Positions 1 through 5,429 of a stretch of 5,429 bases of DNA are shown here, piece after piece (position 1 is the stretch's first letter; every line of letters starts with the position of its first letter). Below the pieces are notes generated by a model. That model had not been told where the DNA came from. It did no database searches and was given only the letters and a program-made list of their open reading frames with translations. The DNA lies in NCBI GenBank assembly GCA_009700815.1, contig WLLG01000173.1, positions 1-5,429 of the forward strand. The letters are read 5' to 3'. The stretch is from Actinomycetota bacterium (GTDB lineage: Bacteria; Actinomycetota; Acidimicrobiia; Acidimicrobiales; Microtrichaceae). The translations under genes and the position numbers were made by a program.

Positions 1-371
1 AGGCGGCCGGACCACAGCTCCGAATATTTCCTCGCAGGGTTGTCTCTCTCCGCATGGTTGTACTCATTGGGGTCTTGTTGTTCTTCGGATTTTTGTTCGG
101 AGCTGTAGCGATTCAAAGCCAGCGGATCTCGGGCCAGCGCCAGATTGATCTGTTATCAGCAGACATCAGCGCCCAGCAGGACACGAACCAGGCTCTGCGC
201 GCCCAAGTGGCGGAGCGAGAGGCGCCTGAGCGGATCACCGCAGAGGCCGAGAAGCTGAACATGATGGAACCCGGTCCGGTTGTTCCACTTACGCCAGGTG
301 CAACTGCATCAGATGCTGCTGCGCCACTGCCCGAGGCGGCTAGTGATCTTGCGGGGATCGCAGACCGGTGA
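1..371 (+). CDS. ftsL: FtsL/DivIC-type septum formation protein, 5' end outside window
   Basis: Small bitopic division protein, likely FtsL, which with FtsQ and FtsB/DivIC controls the FtsW-FtsI septal synthase. The reading frame enters at base 3 and runs without a stop to TGA 369-371. The only in-frame start visible is ATG at 54, which would give 105 residues. The codons before it encode a basic segment, LRIFPRRVVSLR, as expected for the cytoplasmic tail in front of a membrane span, and no good Shine-Dalgarno precedes ATG 54, so I think the gene starts upstream of the window. Counting from ATG 54, residues 2-22 form one hydrophobic span. Residues about 28-70 are a Gln/Glu/Ala-rich predicted coiled coil with the family-like stretch APERITAEAEKLNM. 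The tail is Pro/Ala-rich. Its place directly before ftsI, with a 4-bp overlap, is the usual ftsL position. Sequence conservation in this family is low, so the name rests on topology and position. Confidence 0.78.
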   Translation, partial: AAGPQLRIFPRRVVSLRMVVLIGVLLFFGFLFGAVAIQSQRISGQRQIDLLSADISAQQDTNQALRAQVAEREAPERITAEAEKLNMMEPGPVVPLTPGATASDAAAPLPEAASDLAGIADR

Positions 372-2704
372 GTTCGCGAGTCCCACCCAAGCCAGAGCCC
401 CGCAAGACAGCAGCGCGCAAGCCTGCAGTCCCAAAGCCAGCAGCGCGAAAGACAGCAGCGCGCAAGAATCCAGTCGCAAAGCCAGCAACTCGCAAGCCAG
501 CAACTCGCAAGACTGCAGCATCCCGCAAGACTGCAGCAGCGAAGCCAGTAGCTAGGAAGACCGCAGCATCCCGCAAGACTGCAGCAGCGAAGCCAGTAGC
601 CCGGTCAACTTCAGCTCGATCAACTTCAGCCCGGTCAACCTCTGCCCGGTCGACTTCTGCCCGGTCGACTTCTGCCCGGTCGACTTCTGCCCGGTCAACT
701 TCTGCACGAACCTCAGCTTCTCGCCGAACCGGCACACACGCTCGCCGACCATCTCCGGCGGGATCGGCTCGTGCAGTGGCCGCGGAAACCAACCAACTCC
801 GCCAGCGCATTCGGGTGCTGACCGGAGTCTTCTGTGTGCTAGCTGTCCTCCCGCTGATCAAACTTGTCAGCGTGCAACTTGGAAGCGGAGCCGAACTCGC
901 CGCTCGCGGAGAGTCGCAGCGGGTCAGGACGGTTGTCCTTCCGGCCGCTAGGGGATCGATCCTCGATCGCTCAGGCGCCGAGATGGCGATTTCGCTGCCC
1001 CGTTATCGCGTCGTTACCAACATGAAGGTGCTCGCCGGCGAGGGAATCTCAACTTCCGCTGACCTTGAGCGGCTAGCAGAGCGGATTGCCCCGGTCATGA
1101 AGTTGGATCGCGCTGAACTCACTCAGACCCTGCTCAACGCTGAAGCCACCGACCCGTGGGTACGTCTAGCTGAGACTGTCAGTATTGAAGATGCAGAGAG
1201 AGCGGTTGCCCTCCTCAAGAAGGACGAAATTGAGAACGTGCTCACGCTCGAAGATTCGAGCGAAAGGGTTCACCCGGCCGGAGACTCCGCACTGAGGTTG
1301 CTCGGTACGGTTAGCCCAGAAGGGCCCGGAAAACTTGCTGGGATCGAGCGAGCTTATGACTCCGAACTGCAGGGAAAACCCGGTAAAAAGGTTTTGGAAC
1401 TGGGCCCGAATGATGAAACCATCTTGGGTGGAGAGCATCTGTTGCAAGAACCGGCCGCCGGGTCTTCTGTGCAACTCACATTGGATCGATCCATCCAACA
1501 TGAGACCGAACGGATGTTGGCCGAAGGCGCTGCACATGCTGGTGCACATAAAGGGATAGCAATCATCGGCCGGCCTGGCAGTGGTGAGATTCTGGCAGTG
1601 GCATCGGTGGAGCGAGACCCTGAAACCTCGAAGATGCGCCTCTCGAGTGGCCCCATAGCCTTTTCGGATTCATATCAGGCCGGGTCAGTATTCAAATTGG
1701 TGACAGTCGCAGCGGCAGTGGAATCTGGGCAGGTCACCCCCGAGACCGTTCTGCAGGTTCCGTATCGACTGCAGGTAGCAGACAAACTTTTCAGTGACCA
1801 CGAGGCCCACCCGACTGAACCAATGACGGTGACCGAAATTCTGGCGCAGTCCTCGAATGTTGGCACCATCAAAGTTGCATTGGGAATGGGAAAGCAGTCC
1901 CTCCACGATGCCTTGACCGGGTTTGGATTCGGCTCATCGACTGGCTCCGGTCACCCGGCTGAGGCATCAGGGATCGTGCCGCGAGTTTCGGACTGGACTA
2001 CGCCCGACCTGGCTGCATCTGCAATCGGAACCCACCAATCTGCAACAGCGATCCAGATCTGGGCGGCGTACAACGTGATTGCAAATAAGGGTCGCTACGT
2101 CTCGCCTCGACTTGTAGGTTCGGTCATTGCAGCAGATGGTTCGCGAACGATTCCTCCGGCTAAACCAAGCAGAGATGTCATCTCGGCTTCCTCGGCTGCG
2201 CAGGTCAGCGAGATGCTTCAGCAAGTGGTGCGCGACGGTACGGGCAAGCAGTGGAGCATTCCTGGCTACCCAATCGCAGCAAAGACTGGAACCTCTCGAA
2301 TGGCTGCAGAAACACAGCTCGATAAAGCGGACGGATACGCTTGGTCAGACGGTCGCTACCACTACTTGGCTGCCTTTACTGGTTTCCTCCCTGCGGAGCG
2401 TCCTCAGGTCTCCATAACGGTGATTCTCGATGACATTACGCCCGGCCTAACTGGAAGCACTGCGGCCGGACCTGTGTTCTCGGACCTTGCTCACTTGTCG
2501 ATTCGCGAGCTAGGAATTGCACCGACAAATCAGGCGGATGTCTCTGAAGATTCGACCCAGCAGACTGACCCTTCAGCGGCGTCTTTGGCACCATCAACAG
2601 CCGCTCCTCCGACAACGACGCGTGATGCGAACGGTCGCGTACGAGCCCAACCAGCAGCCAGACTGATCAGCAGCTCAGGGTCGAAAAAAACGGAAGAGCG
2701 ATGA
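368..2704 (+). CDS. ftsI: FtsI/PBP3-type septal peptidoglycan transpeptidase with repetitive basic N-terminal extension
   Basis: Class B penicillin-binding protein, 778 aa, that cross-links septal peptidoglycan by DD-transpeptidation outside the membrane, partnered with FtsW. The GTG start overlaps the ftsL stop (GTGA 368-371); a weak GGGG (353-356) lies upstream. Residues 1-147 are a cytoplasmic Lys/Arg/Ala/Ser/Thr-rich extension, mostly pentapeptide repeats. Residues about 149-169 are the single membrane anchor. RGSILDRSG (195-203) is the conserved motif opening the PBP dimerisation region. The transpeptidase domain spans about 390-718 with all three catalytic motifs: S440-V-F-K443 (nucleophile Ser440), S495-S-N497 and K639-T-G641. 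The residues before Ser440 read YQAGS, where YEPGS is common, but the catalytic residues are intact. A Ser/Thr/Ala/Pro-rich tail of about 60 residues follows; no PASTA domain is seen. The protein is about 100 residues longer than typical actinobacterial homologues of about 680, and the extension accounts for this. Function is secure; the role of the extension is unknown. Confidence 0.96.
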   Translation: MSSRVPPKPEPRKTAARKPAVPKPAARKTAARKNPVAKPATRKPATRKTAASRKTAAAKPVARKTAASRKTAAAKPVARSTSARSTSARSTSARSTSARSTSARSTSARSTSARTSASRRTGTHARRPSPAGSARAVAAETNQLRQRIRVLTGVFCVLAVLPLIKLVSVQLGSGAELAARGESQRVRTVVLPAARGSILDRSGAEMAISLPRYRVVTNMKVLAGEGISTSADLERLAERIAPVMKLDRAELTQTLLNAEATDPWVRLAETVSIEDAERAVALLKKDEIENVLTLEDSSERVHPAGDSALRLLGTVSPEGPGKLAGIERAYDSELQGKPGKKVLELGPNDETILGGEHLLQEPAAGSSVQLTLDRSIQHETERMLAEGAAHAGAHKGIAIIGRPGSGEILAVASVERDPETSKMRLSSGPIAFSDSYQAGSVFKLVTVAAAVESGQVTPETVLQVPYRLQVADKLFSDHEAHPTEPMTVTEILAQSSNVGTIKVALGMGKQSLHDALTGFGFGSSTGSGHPAEASGIVPRVSDWTTPDLAASAIGTHQSATAIQIWAAYNVIANKGRYVSPRLVGSVIAADGSRTIPPAKPSRDVISASSAAQVSEMLQQVVRDGTGKQWSIPGYPIAAKTGTSRMAAETQLDKADGYAWSDGRYHYLAAFTGFLPAERPQVSITVILDDITPGLTGSTAAGPVFSDLAHLSIRELGIAPTNQADVSEDSTQQTDPSAASLAPSTAAPPTTTRDANGRVRAQPAARLISSSGSKKTEER
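401..601 (+). repeat. Degenerate 15-bp-phased Lys/Arg/Ala repeat region in ftsI
   Basis: Residues 12-78 of FtsI read as loosely conserved pentads of the form [RPA]-K-[TPN]-A-[ATV]: RKTAA, RKPAV, PKPAA, RKTAA, RKNPV, AKPAT, RKPAT, RKTAA and so on, with single-residue insertions (Ser52, Ser68) shifting the phase. There are 22 Lys/Arg in 67 residues and no acidic residue. The composition resembles histone H1-like or AlgP-like KPAA tails, but it sits directly before a membrane anchor, on the cytoplasmic side. Confidence 0.85.
506..601 (+). repeat. 48-bp direct tandem duplication in ftsI
   Basis: Bases 506-553 and 554-601 are two adjacent copies of a 48-bp unit, identical at 44 of 48 positions by direct comparison. 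Both encode RKTAASRKTAAAKPVA (residues 47-62 and 63-78) without any amino acid change. The four differences lie in the first Arg codon (cgc to agg), one Thr codon and the last Ala codon, and all are synonymous. Confidence 0.93.
602..706 (+). repeat. Seven 15-bp tandem repeats encoding RSTSA in ftsI
   Basis: Seven consecutive 15-bp units, begun at 602, 617, 632, 647, 662, 677 and 692, each encode RSTSA (residues 79-113). Units 4-6 are identical; the others differ only at third codon positions, so the peptide is invariant. A degenerate RTSAS follows. The array follows straight on from the Lys-rich pentads and lies about 35 residues before the transmembrane anchor. Confidence 0.97.
2692..2698 (+). 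promoter_or_regulatory. Probable murE ribosome binding site
   Basis: Purine-rich GGAAGAG inside the last codons of ftsI; the GGAAG core ends four bases before ATG 2701. It is a moderate match with short spacing and agrees with the start chosen by the ATGA overlap. Confidence 0.5.
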
Positions 2705-4230
2705 ACGATGACCCCGGAGTCGCGCTAGTTCGACTCGCGGAACTGCTGGGGGCGGAGCTAAGAACTGCCAGTGTGGAAGGGTCCACAAGTCCGGCATCAA
2801 GCCAAGTAAGAATAGTAAGAGTGACCCAAGATTCTCGGCAGGTCCAAGCCGACACGCTTTTTTGCTGCATCTCTGGAACTGAGCAGGATGGCCACATGTT
2901 CGCTGCGGATGCAGTGGCGGCAGGAGCAGTCGCACTCCTCACCGAACGGCCGCTTGGTCTTGGGGTAGACGAGATTGTGGTCTCTGATTCTCGGGCGGCT
3001 TTAGCGATCGCTGCTGCAGAGGTCTCTGGCAGGCCTTCGGAGCACCTTGGTGTTGTAGGGGTAACTGGCACGAACGGCAAGACCACAGTGGTCTCCATGA
3101 TCGCTGGGGTATTGAACCATGCAGGACGAGTTGCCCGGTCGATCGGAACGCTGACATCTGAGCGGACTACTCCTGAGGCTCCTGAACTTCAGCGACTGTT
3201 GGCAGAGATGTTGGATCAGGGCGTGACTGATGTAGCCATTGAGGTCTCCTCTCATGCACTCATGCTGCACCGAGTTGATGAAACGCAGTTTGCAGTTGGT
3301 GTATTCACCAATCTCGGCCATGACCACATGGATTTTCACTCCACCCCGGAGCAGTACTTCGCTGCCAAGGCAAAGTTATTTGAGCCCGGTCGATGCCGCA
3401 ACGCAGTGGTGTACCTCGGCGATACCCACGGCAAACTGCTCTACGAAGCCAGTGGCCGAACGATGGTGGGTGTGTCGCTAGACCAAGCTGCTGAACTCTC
3501 CGTGGGCGTTGCTGGTTCCAGCTTTTTGTGGCGTGATACTCCGGTGAATCTACGGATGGCTGGTCGGCACAATGTTGTGAACGCTCTGCTCGCCGCCGAG
3601 AGTTGCCTGCTGTTGGGTCTTGAGGTGGATCAGATCGCGCAGGGCCTGTCTACTCTCGAAGGGGTTTCTGGTCGGTTTGAGATCATCCGTTTCATGACTG
3701 CTGGCGGCGAAGCCGCAGCCGTGGTGGATTATGCCCACACCCCGGATGCGCTCGAGCAGGCATTGCTTGCAGCACGAGACTTGGTAACTCCCGGTGCCAG
3801 ACTCCATGTGGTGTTTGGCTGCGGGGGAGACCGTGACAGCAAGAAGCGGCCGTTAATGGGAGCCATTGCAGTTCAACATGCAGACAAGGTCATCTTGACC
3901 TCAGATAATCCACGCTCTGAAGACCCCGAAGAAATACTGAACGAGATCCTCCAAGGATGCCGGGCCGCTGCCAGCCCTGAGTTTGGGAGTGCTGAGTTTG
4001 GGAGTGCTGAGTTTGGGAGTGCTGAGTTTGGGAGTGCTGAGTTTGGGAGTGCTGGAGAGGCCCGAATTATCGAGGATCGTCGGCTTGCAATCCGAACCGC
4101 CCTTCAGGATGCACGGCCGGGCGATGTTGTGCTTGTGGCCGGAAAAGGCCACGAAGCAACCCAGATTTTTGCCGACCGGACCGAACCTTTTGATGACCGC
4201 CTCGTCATTCGCCAAGAGGTTGAGCAGTGA
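2701..4230 (+). CDS. murE: UDP-N-acetylmuramoyl-L-alanyl-D-glutamate--2,6-diaminopimelate ligase
   Basis: Cytoplasmic ATP-dependent Mur ligase, 509 aa, that adds the third stem-peptide residue to UDP-MurNAc-L-Ala-D-Glu. The N-terminal UDP-substrate domain contains DSR (44-46) and the typical QDGHMF stretch. The central ATPase domain has the P-loop GTNGKTT (123-129), then EVSSHAL, NLGHDHMDFH and AAKAKLF, where K223 aligns with the lysine that is carbamylated in studied MurE enzymes. VDYAHTPDALE and FGCGGDRDSKKR mark the start of the C-terminal domain. D402-N-P-R405 is the signature of meso-diaminopimelate-adding enzymes, and GKGHE (481-485) completes the substrate pocket. ATG 2701 overlaps the ftsI stop. 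The anomaly is five perfect EFGSA copies at residues 427-451, between the helix after DNPR and the strand beginning ARIIEDRR, probably in a surface loop. All catalytic motifs are intact, so I expect an active enzyme. The next gene is mraY, with no murF between. Confidence 0.96.
   Translation: MNDDPGVALVRLAELLGAELRTASVEGSTSPASSQVRIVRVTQDSRQVQADTLFCCISGTEQDGHMFAADAVAAGAVALLTERPLGLGVDEIVVSDSRAALAIAAAEVSGRPSEHLGVVGVTGTNGKTTVVSMIAGVLNHAGRVARSIGTLTSERTTPEAPELQRLLAEMLDQGVTDVAIEVSSHALMLHRVDETQFAVGVFTNLGHDHMDFHSTPEQYFAAKAKLFEPGRCRNAVVYLGDTHGKLLYEASGRTMVGVSLDQAAELSVGVAGSSFLWRDTPVNLRMAGRHNVVNALLAAESCLLLGLEVDQIAQGLSTLEGVSGRFEIIRFMTAGGEAAAVVDYAHTPDALEQALLAARDLVTPGARLHVVFGCGGDRDSKKRPLMGAIAVQHADKVILTSDNPRSEDPEEILNEILQGCRAAASPEFGSAEFGSAEFGSAEFGSAEFGSAGEARIIEDRRLAIRTALQDARPGDVVLVAGKGHEATQIFADRTEPFDDRLVIRQEVEQ
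3979..4053 (+). repeat. Five perfect 15-bp tandem repeats encoding EFGSA in murE
   Basis: The unit gagtttgggagtgct occurs five times in succession with no mismatch, encoding EFGSA at residues 427-451 of MurE. The three bases before the array (cct) differ from the unit's last codon (gct) at one position, so a partial sixth unit reading -GSA is not present upstream. Complete identity at silent sites suggests recent expansion by slippage or unequal exchange. Confidence 0.97.
4214..4220 (+). promoter_or_regulatory. mraY ribosome binding site
   Basis: AAGAGGT within the last codons of murE, one base off AGGAGGT by alignment and six bases before GTG 4227. It supports the GTG start that overlaps the murE stop. 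Confidence 0.7.
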
Positions 4231-5258
4231 TTCGACTGCTGCTCGCTGCGGGTATCGCAACCATCATCTCGGGGTTTGGAACCAAGCTGCTCATCTTGTG
4301 GCTCAGCAAGAGGCGAATTGGCCAACCCATCCACGAGGATGTCCCAGAAGGGCATCTCGTAAAAGCCGGAACTCCCACCATGGGTGGTATTGCGATCGTG
4401 GCTGGGGCAATCATCGGGTACGGGATCTCAAACCTGTACGACGGCGTCTTTACCTGGACTGGTCTGCTGACAGTTGCAGCAATCGCAGGGGCAGGATTTG
4501 TTGGATTCCTAGATGACTGGATCAAGGTATCGCAAGAGCGAAACCTTGGCCTGAGTCGTAGGGCAAAGACCTTTGGGTTGCTCGCCGTAGCTGTTGCGTT
4601 CGCCGCACTCATGCTGCTCAAGACCAATGTGCATACAACAATCAGTTTTGCGCAGTGGGCCGATCTGGGCTGGAACATTTCCAAAGTGGGCTGGGCAATG
4701 TGGGCAATCCTCATCATCTACGGGGCCACAAACGCAGTGAACCTGACAGATGGCCTCGATGGGTTAGCTGCCGGCTCAGCGGGCATCGTGTTTGCCGGCT
4801 ACGTCATCATCGGGTACTGGATTTTCAGGTATTCCGGGCTGTACGGCATCAACGTGGGCTTGGATCTAGCAGTAGTGGCTGCTGCGATGATGGGTGCTTG
4901 CGCCGGGTTCTTGTGGTGGAATGCAGCACCAGCGCAAATATTTATGGGCGACACGGGATCCCTAGCGATCGGTATGGCCCTAGCCGCGCTTGCTTTAAGC
5001 TCGTCAACGGTTCTGCTGCTGCCGATTCTTGGCTTGCTGTTTGTTATTGAGACCGTGTCGGTCGTGTTGCAAGTAGTGAGTTTTAAGACCACAGGGCGCC
5101 GTATTTTCCGGATGGCACCAATCCATCATCACTTCGAACTGGTTGGCTGGCCAGAGACCACGGTGATCGTGCGTTTTTGGATGCTGACGGCTGCATGCAC
5201 AGCGCTCGGCCTAGGACTGTTCTATCGGGAGTTCATTCGCTCCGGAGGTCTGGGGTGA
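4227..5258 (+). CDS. mraY: Phospho-N-acetylmuramoyl-pentapeptide-transferase (lipid I synthase)
   Basis: Integral membrane enzyme, 343 aa, that transfers phospho-MurNAc-pentapeptide from the UDP precursor to undecaprenyl phosphate, giving lipid I on the cytoplasmic face. The length and about ten hydrophobic spans fit the family (first span about 2-26, last about 315-335). Diagnostic motifs appear in order: KAGTPTMGG (46-54), GFLDDWIKV with the Mg-site Asp pair D96-D97, NLTDGLDG (172-179), FMGDTGS with D242, and IHHHFE with the histidine triad 300-302. The GTG start overlaps the murE stop (GTGA) and has a good Shine-Dalgarno. One deviation: the segment before the TPTMGG motif reads PIHEDVPEGH, where most homologues have Arg for the His36 and Gly for the Val39 (IRxDGP). 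The usual actinobacterial neighbours murF (upstream) and murD (downstream) are not adjacent. Confidence 0.97.
   Translation: MIRLLLAAGIATIISGFGTKLLILWLSKRRIGQPIHEDVPEGHLVKAGTPTMGGIAIVAGAIIGYGISNLYDGVFTWTGLLTVAAIAGAGFVGFLDDWIKVSQERNLGLSRRAKTFGLLAVAVAFAALMLLKTNVHTTISFAQWADLGWNISKVGWAMWAILIIYGATNAVNLTDGLDGLAAGSAGIVFAGYVIIGYWIFRYSGLYGINVGLDLAVVAAAMMGACAGFLWWNAAPAQIFMGDTGSLAIGMALAALALSSSTVLLLPILGLLFVIETVSVVLQVVSFKTTGRRIFRMAPIHHHFELVGWPETTVIVRFWMLTAACTALGLGLFYREFIRSGGLG
5244..5249 (+). promoter_or_regulatory. Strong ribosome binding site for the gene starting at 5255
   Basis: GGAGGT lies within the mraY coding end, five bases before GTG 5255. This is the best Shine-Dalgarno in the window. It decides the start of the last gene and so implies that the RTSGS repeat just downstream is translated. 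Confidence 0.78.
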
Positions 5259-5429
5259 GCCAGCGGACTTCAGGATCGCGGACTTCAGGATCGCGGACTT
5301 CAGGATCGCAGACTTCGAGTCGAACGCGCTCAGGGGCATCCTCGGGACGCAAGTTGCGTGCTGTAGAGGTCGAGGTCGTTCAGGTTGGTCCAAAGCCAGA
5401 GCATCTGTTGTTAGGAGCGACGGGCCTGC
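5255..5429 (+). CDS. ftsW: Probable FtsW (lipid II polymerase), N-terminal part only
   Basis: An open frame from GTG 5255 to the window end gives 58 residues. The GTG overlaps the mraY stop (GTGA 5255-5258) and follows a strong GGAGGT. Residues 2-35 are a basic Ser/Thr/Gly/Arg tail with three RTSGS copies. A short segment (AVEVEVVQVGPKPEH) leads into LLLGATGL, which looks like the start of a first membrane span. Actinobacterial FtsW proteins have a disordered polar N-terminal tail followed by a span of this kind, and ftsW lies downstream of mraY in dcw clusters, so FtsW (a SEDS glycosyltransferase partnered with FtsI) is my best reading. MurD is the other neighbour expected here, but its N-terminus should show a nucleotide-type GxGxSG-like motif by about this point and none is seen. 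Too little is present for certainty. Confidence 0.6.
   Translation, partial: MSQRTSGSRTSGSRTSGSQTSSRTRSGASSGRKLRAVEVEVVQVGPKPEHLLLGATGL
5264..5308 (+). repeat. Three perfect 15-bp tandem repeats encoding RTSGS
   Basis: The unit cggacttcaggatcg occurs three times without mismatch, encoding RTSGS at residues 4-18 of the FtsW-like protein. A decayed fourth unit (cagacttcgagtcga, QTSSR) follows at 5309-5323. Perfect copies followed by a decayed edge copy are typical of a slippage-expanded array. Confidence 0.95.

Noticed and set aside
602..706. Possible CRISPR array
   Set aside because: The units are contiguous 15-mers without spacers, in frame with the gene and coding for a constant pentapeptide.
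340..861. Long minus-strand open frame of 173 codons opposite the ftsI repeat region
   Set aside because: It stays open because the 15-bp repeat has no stop in that frame, its product is simple repeats (AEVDR), and it is wholly antisense to a well-supported gene.
2521..2704. Possible domain or second gene in the low-complexity end of ftsI
   Set aside because: Residues 719-778 are Ser/Thr/Ala/Pro-rich with no PASTA-like pattern, and the frame is continuous to the ATGA overlap, so it is simply a disordered tail.
2667..3098. Minus-strand 143-codon open frame opposite the start of murE
   Set aside because: Ser/Thr/Ala-rich antisense product with no domain and no supporting start signal; the opposite strand carries the MurE N-terminal domain and P-loop.
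3955..4060. Idea that the murE repeat disrupts the gene (pseudogene)
   Set aside because: The array is 75 bp, divisible by three. The frame continues through GKGHE to a normal C-terminus, and the motifs on both sides are intact.
3983..4516. Plus-strand 177-codon open frame across the murE-mraY junction
   Set aside because: It is a shadow frame opened by the EFGSA repeat (read as LGVLS) and it overlaps two genes with complete diagnostic motifs.
4205..4717. Minus-strand 170-codon open frame opposite mraY
   Set aside because: It is antisense to conserved MraY motifs and its translation shows no recognisable domain; such frames are common opposite moderately GC-rich genes.

Overview
The window is the central part of a dcw (division and cell wall) cluster, all on the + strand and coding from end to end. 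In order it holds a small single-span FtsL/DivIC-type protein (5' end outside the window), an FtsI/PBP3-type septal transpeptidase, the UDP-MurNAc-tripeptide ligase MurE, the lipid I synthase MraY, and the start of a further gene whose visible 58 residues best fit FtsW. The organism is most likely an actinobacterium of moderately high GC. The grounds are the short divergent FtsL, the architecture of the FtsI, actinobacterial-style MurE and MraY, and GTG starts. A less GC-rich, possibly uncultured lineage is plausible, but I cannot place it more precisely. MurE has the DNPR motif, so the peptidoglycan should be of the meso-diaminopimelate type.

All four gene junctions are 4-bp start/stop overlaps: GTGA at 368-371, ATGA at 2701-2704, GTGA at 4227-4230 and GTGA at 5255-5258. 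No promoter, terminator or intergenic space is visible. The genes look like one translationally coupled polycistron whose promoter lies upstream of the window. MurE adds the third stem-peptide residue in the cytoplasm and MraY loads the finished UDP-MurNAc-pentapeptide onto undecaprenyl phosphate. FtsW and FtsI polymerise and cross-link septal glycan, and FtsL belongs to the complex that controls FtsW/FtsI.

Two things are unusual. First, three of the genes carry in-frame tandem repeats with the same 15-bp (five-codon) period but different sequences. FtsI has a roughly 100-residue basic N-terminal extension made of RKTAA/AKPVA-like and then RSTSA pentads. MurE has five perfect EFGSA copies in its C-terminal domain. 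The FtsW-like protein has three perfect RTSGS copies at its extreme N-terminus. Second, murF is not found between murE and mraY, and murD is apparently not found between mraY and the next gene, where most actinobacterial clusters have them.
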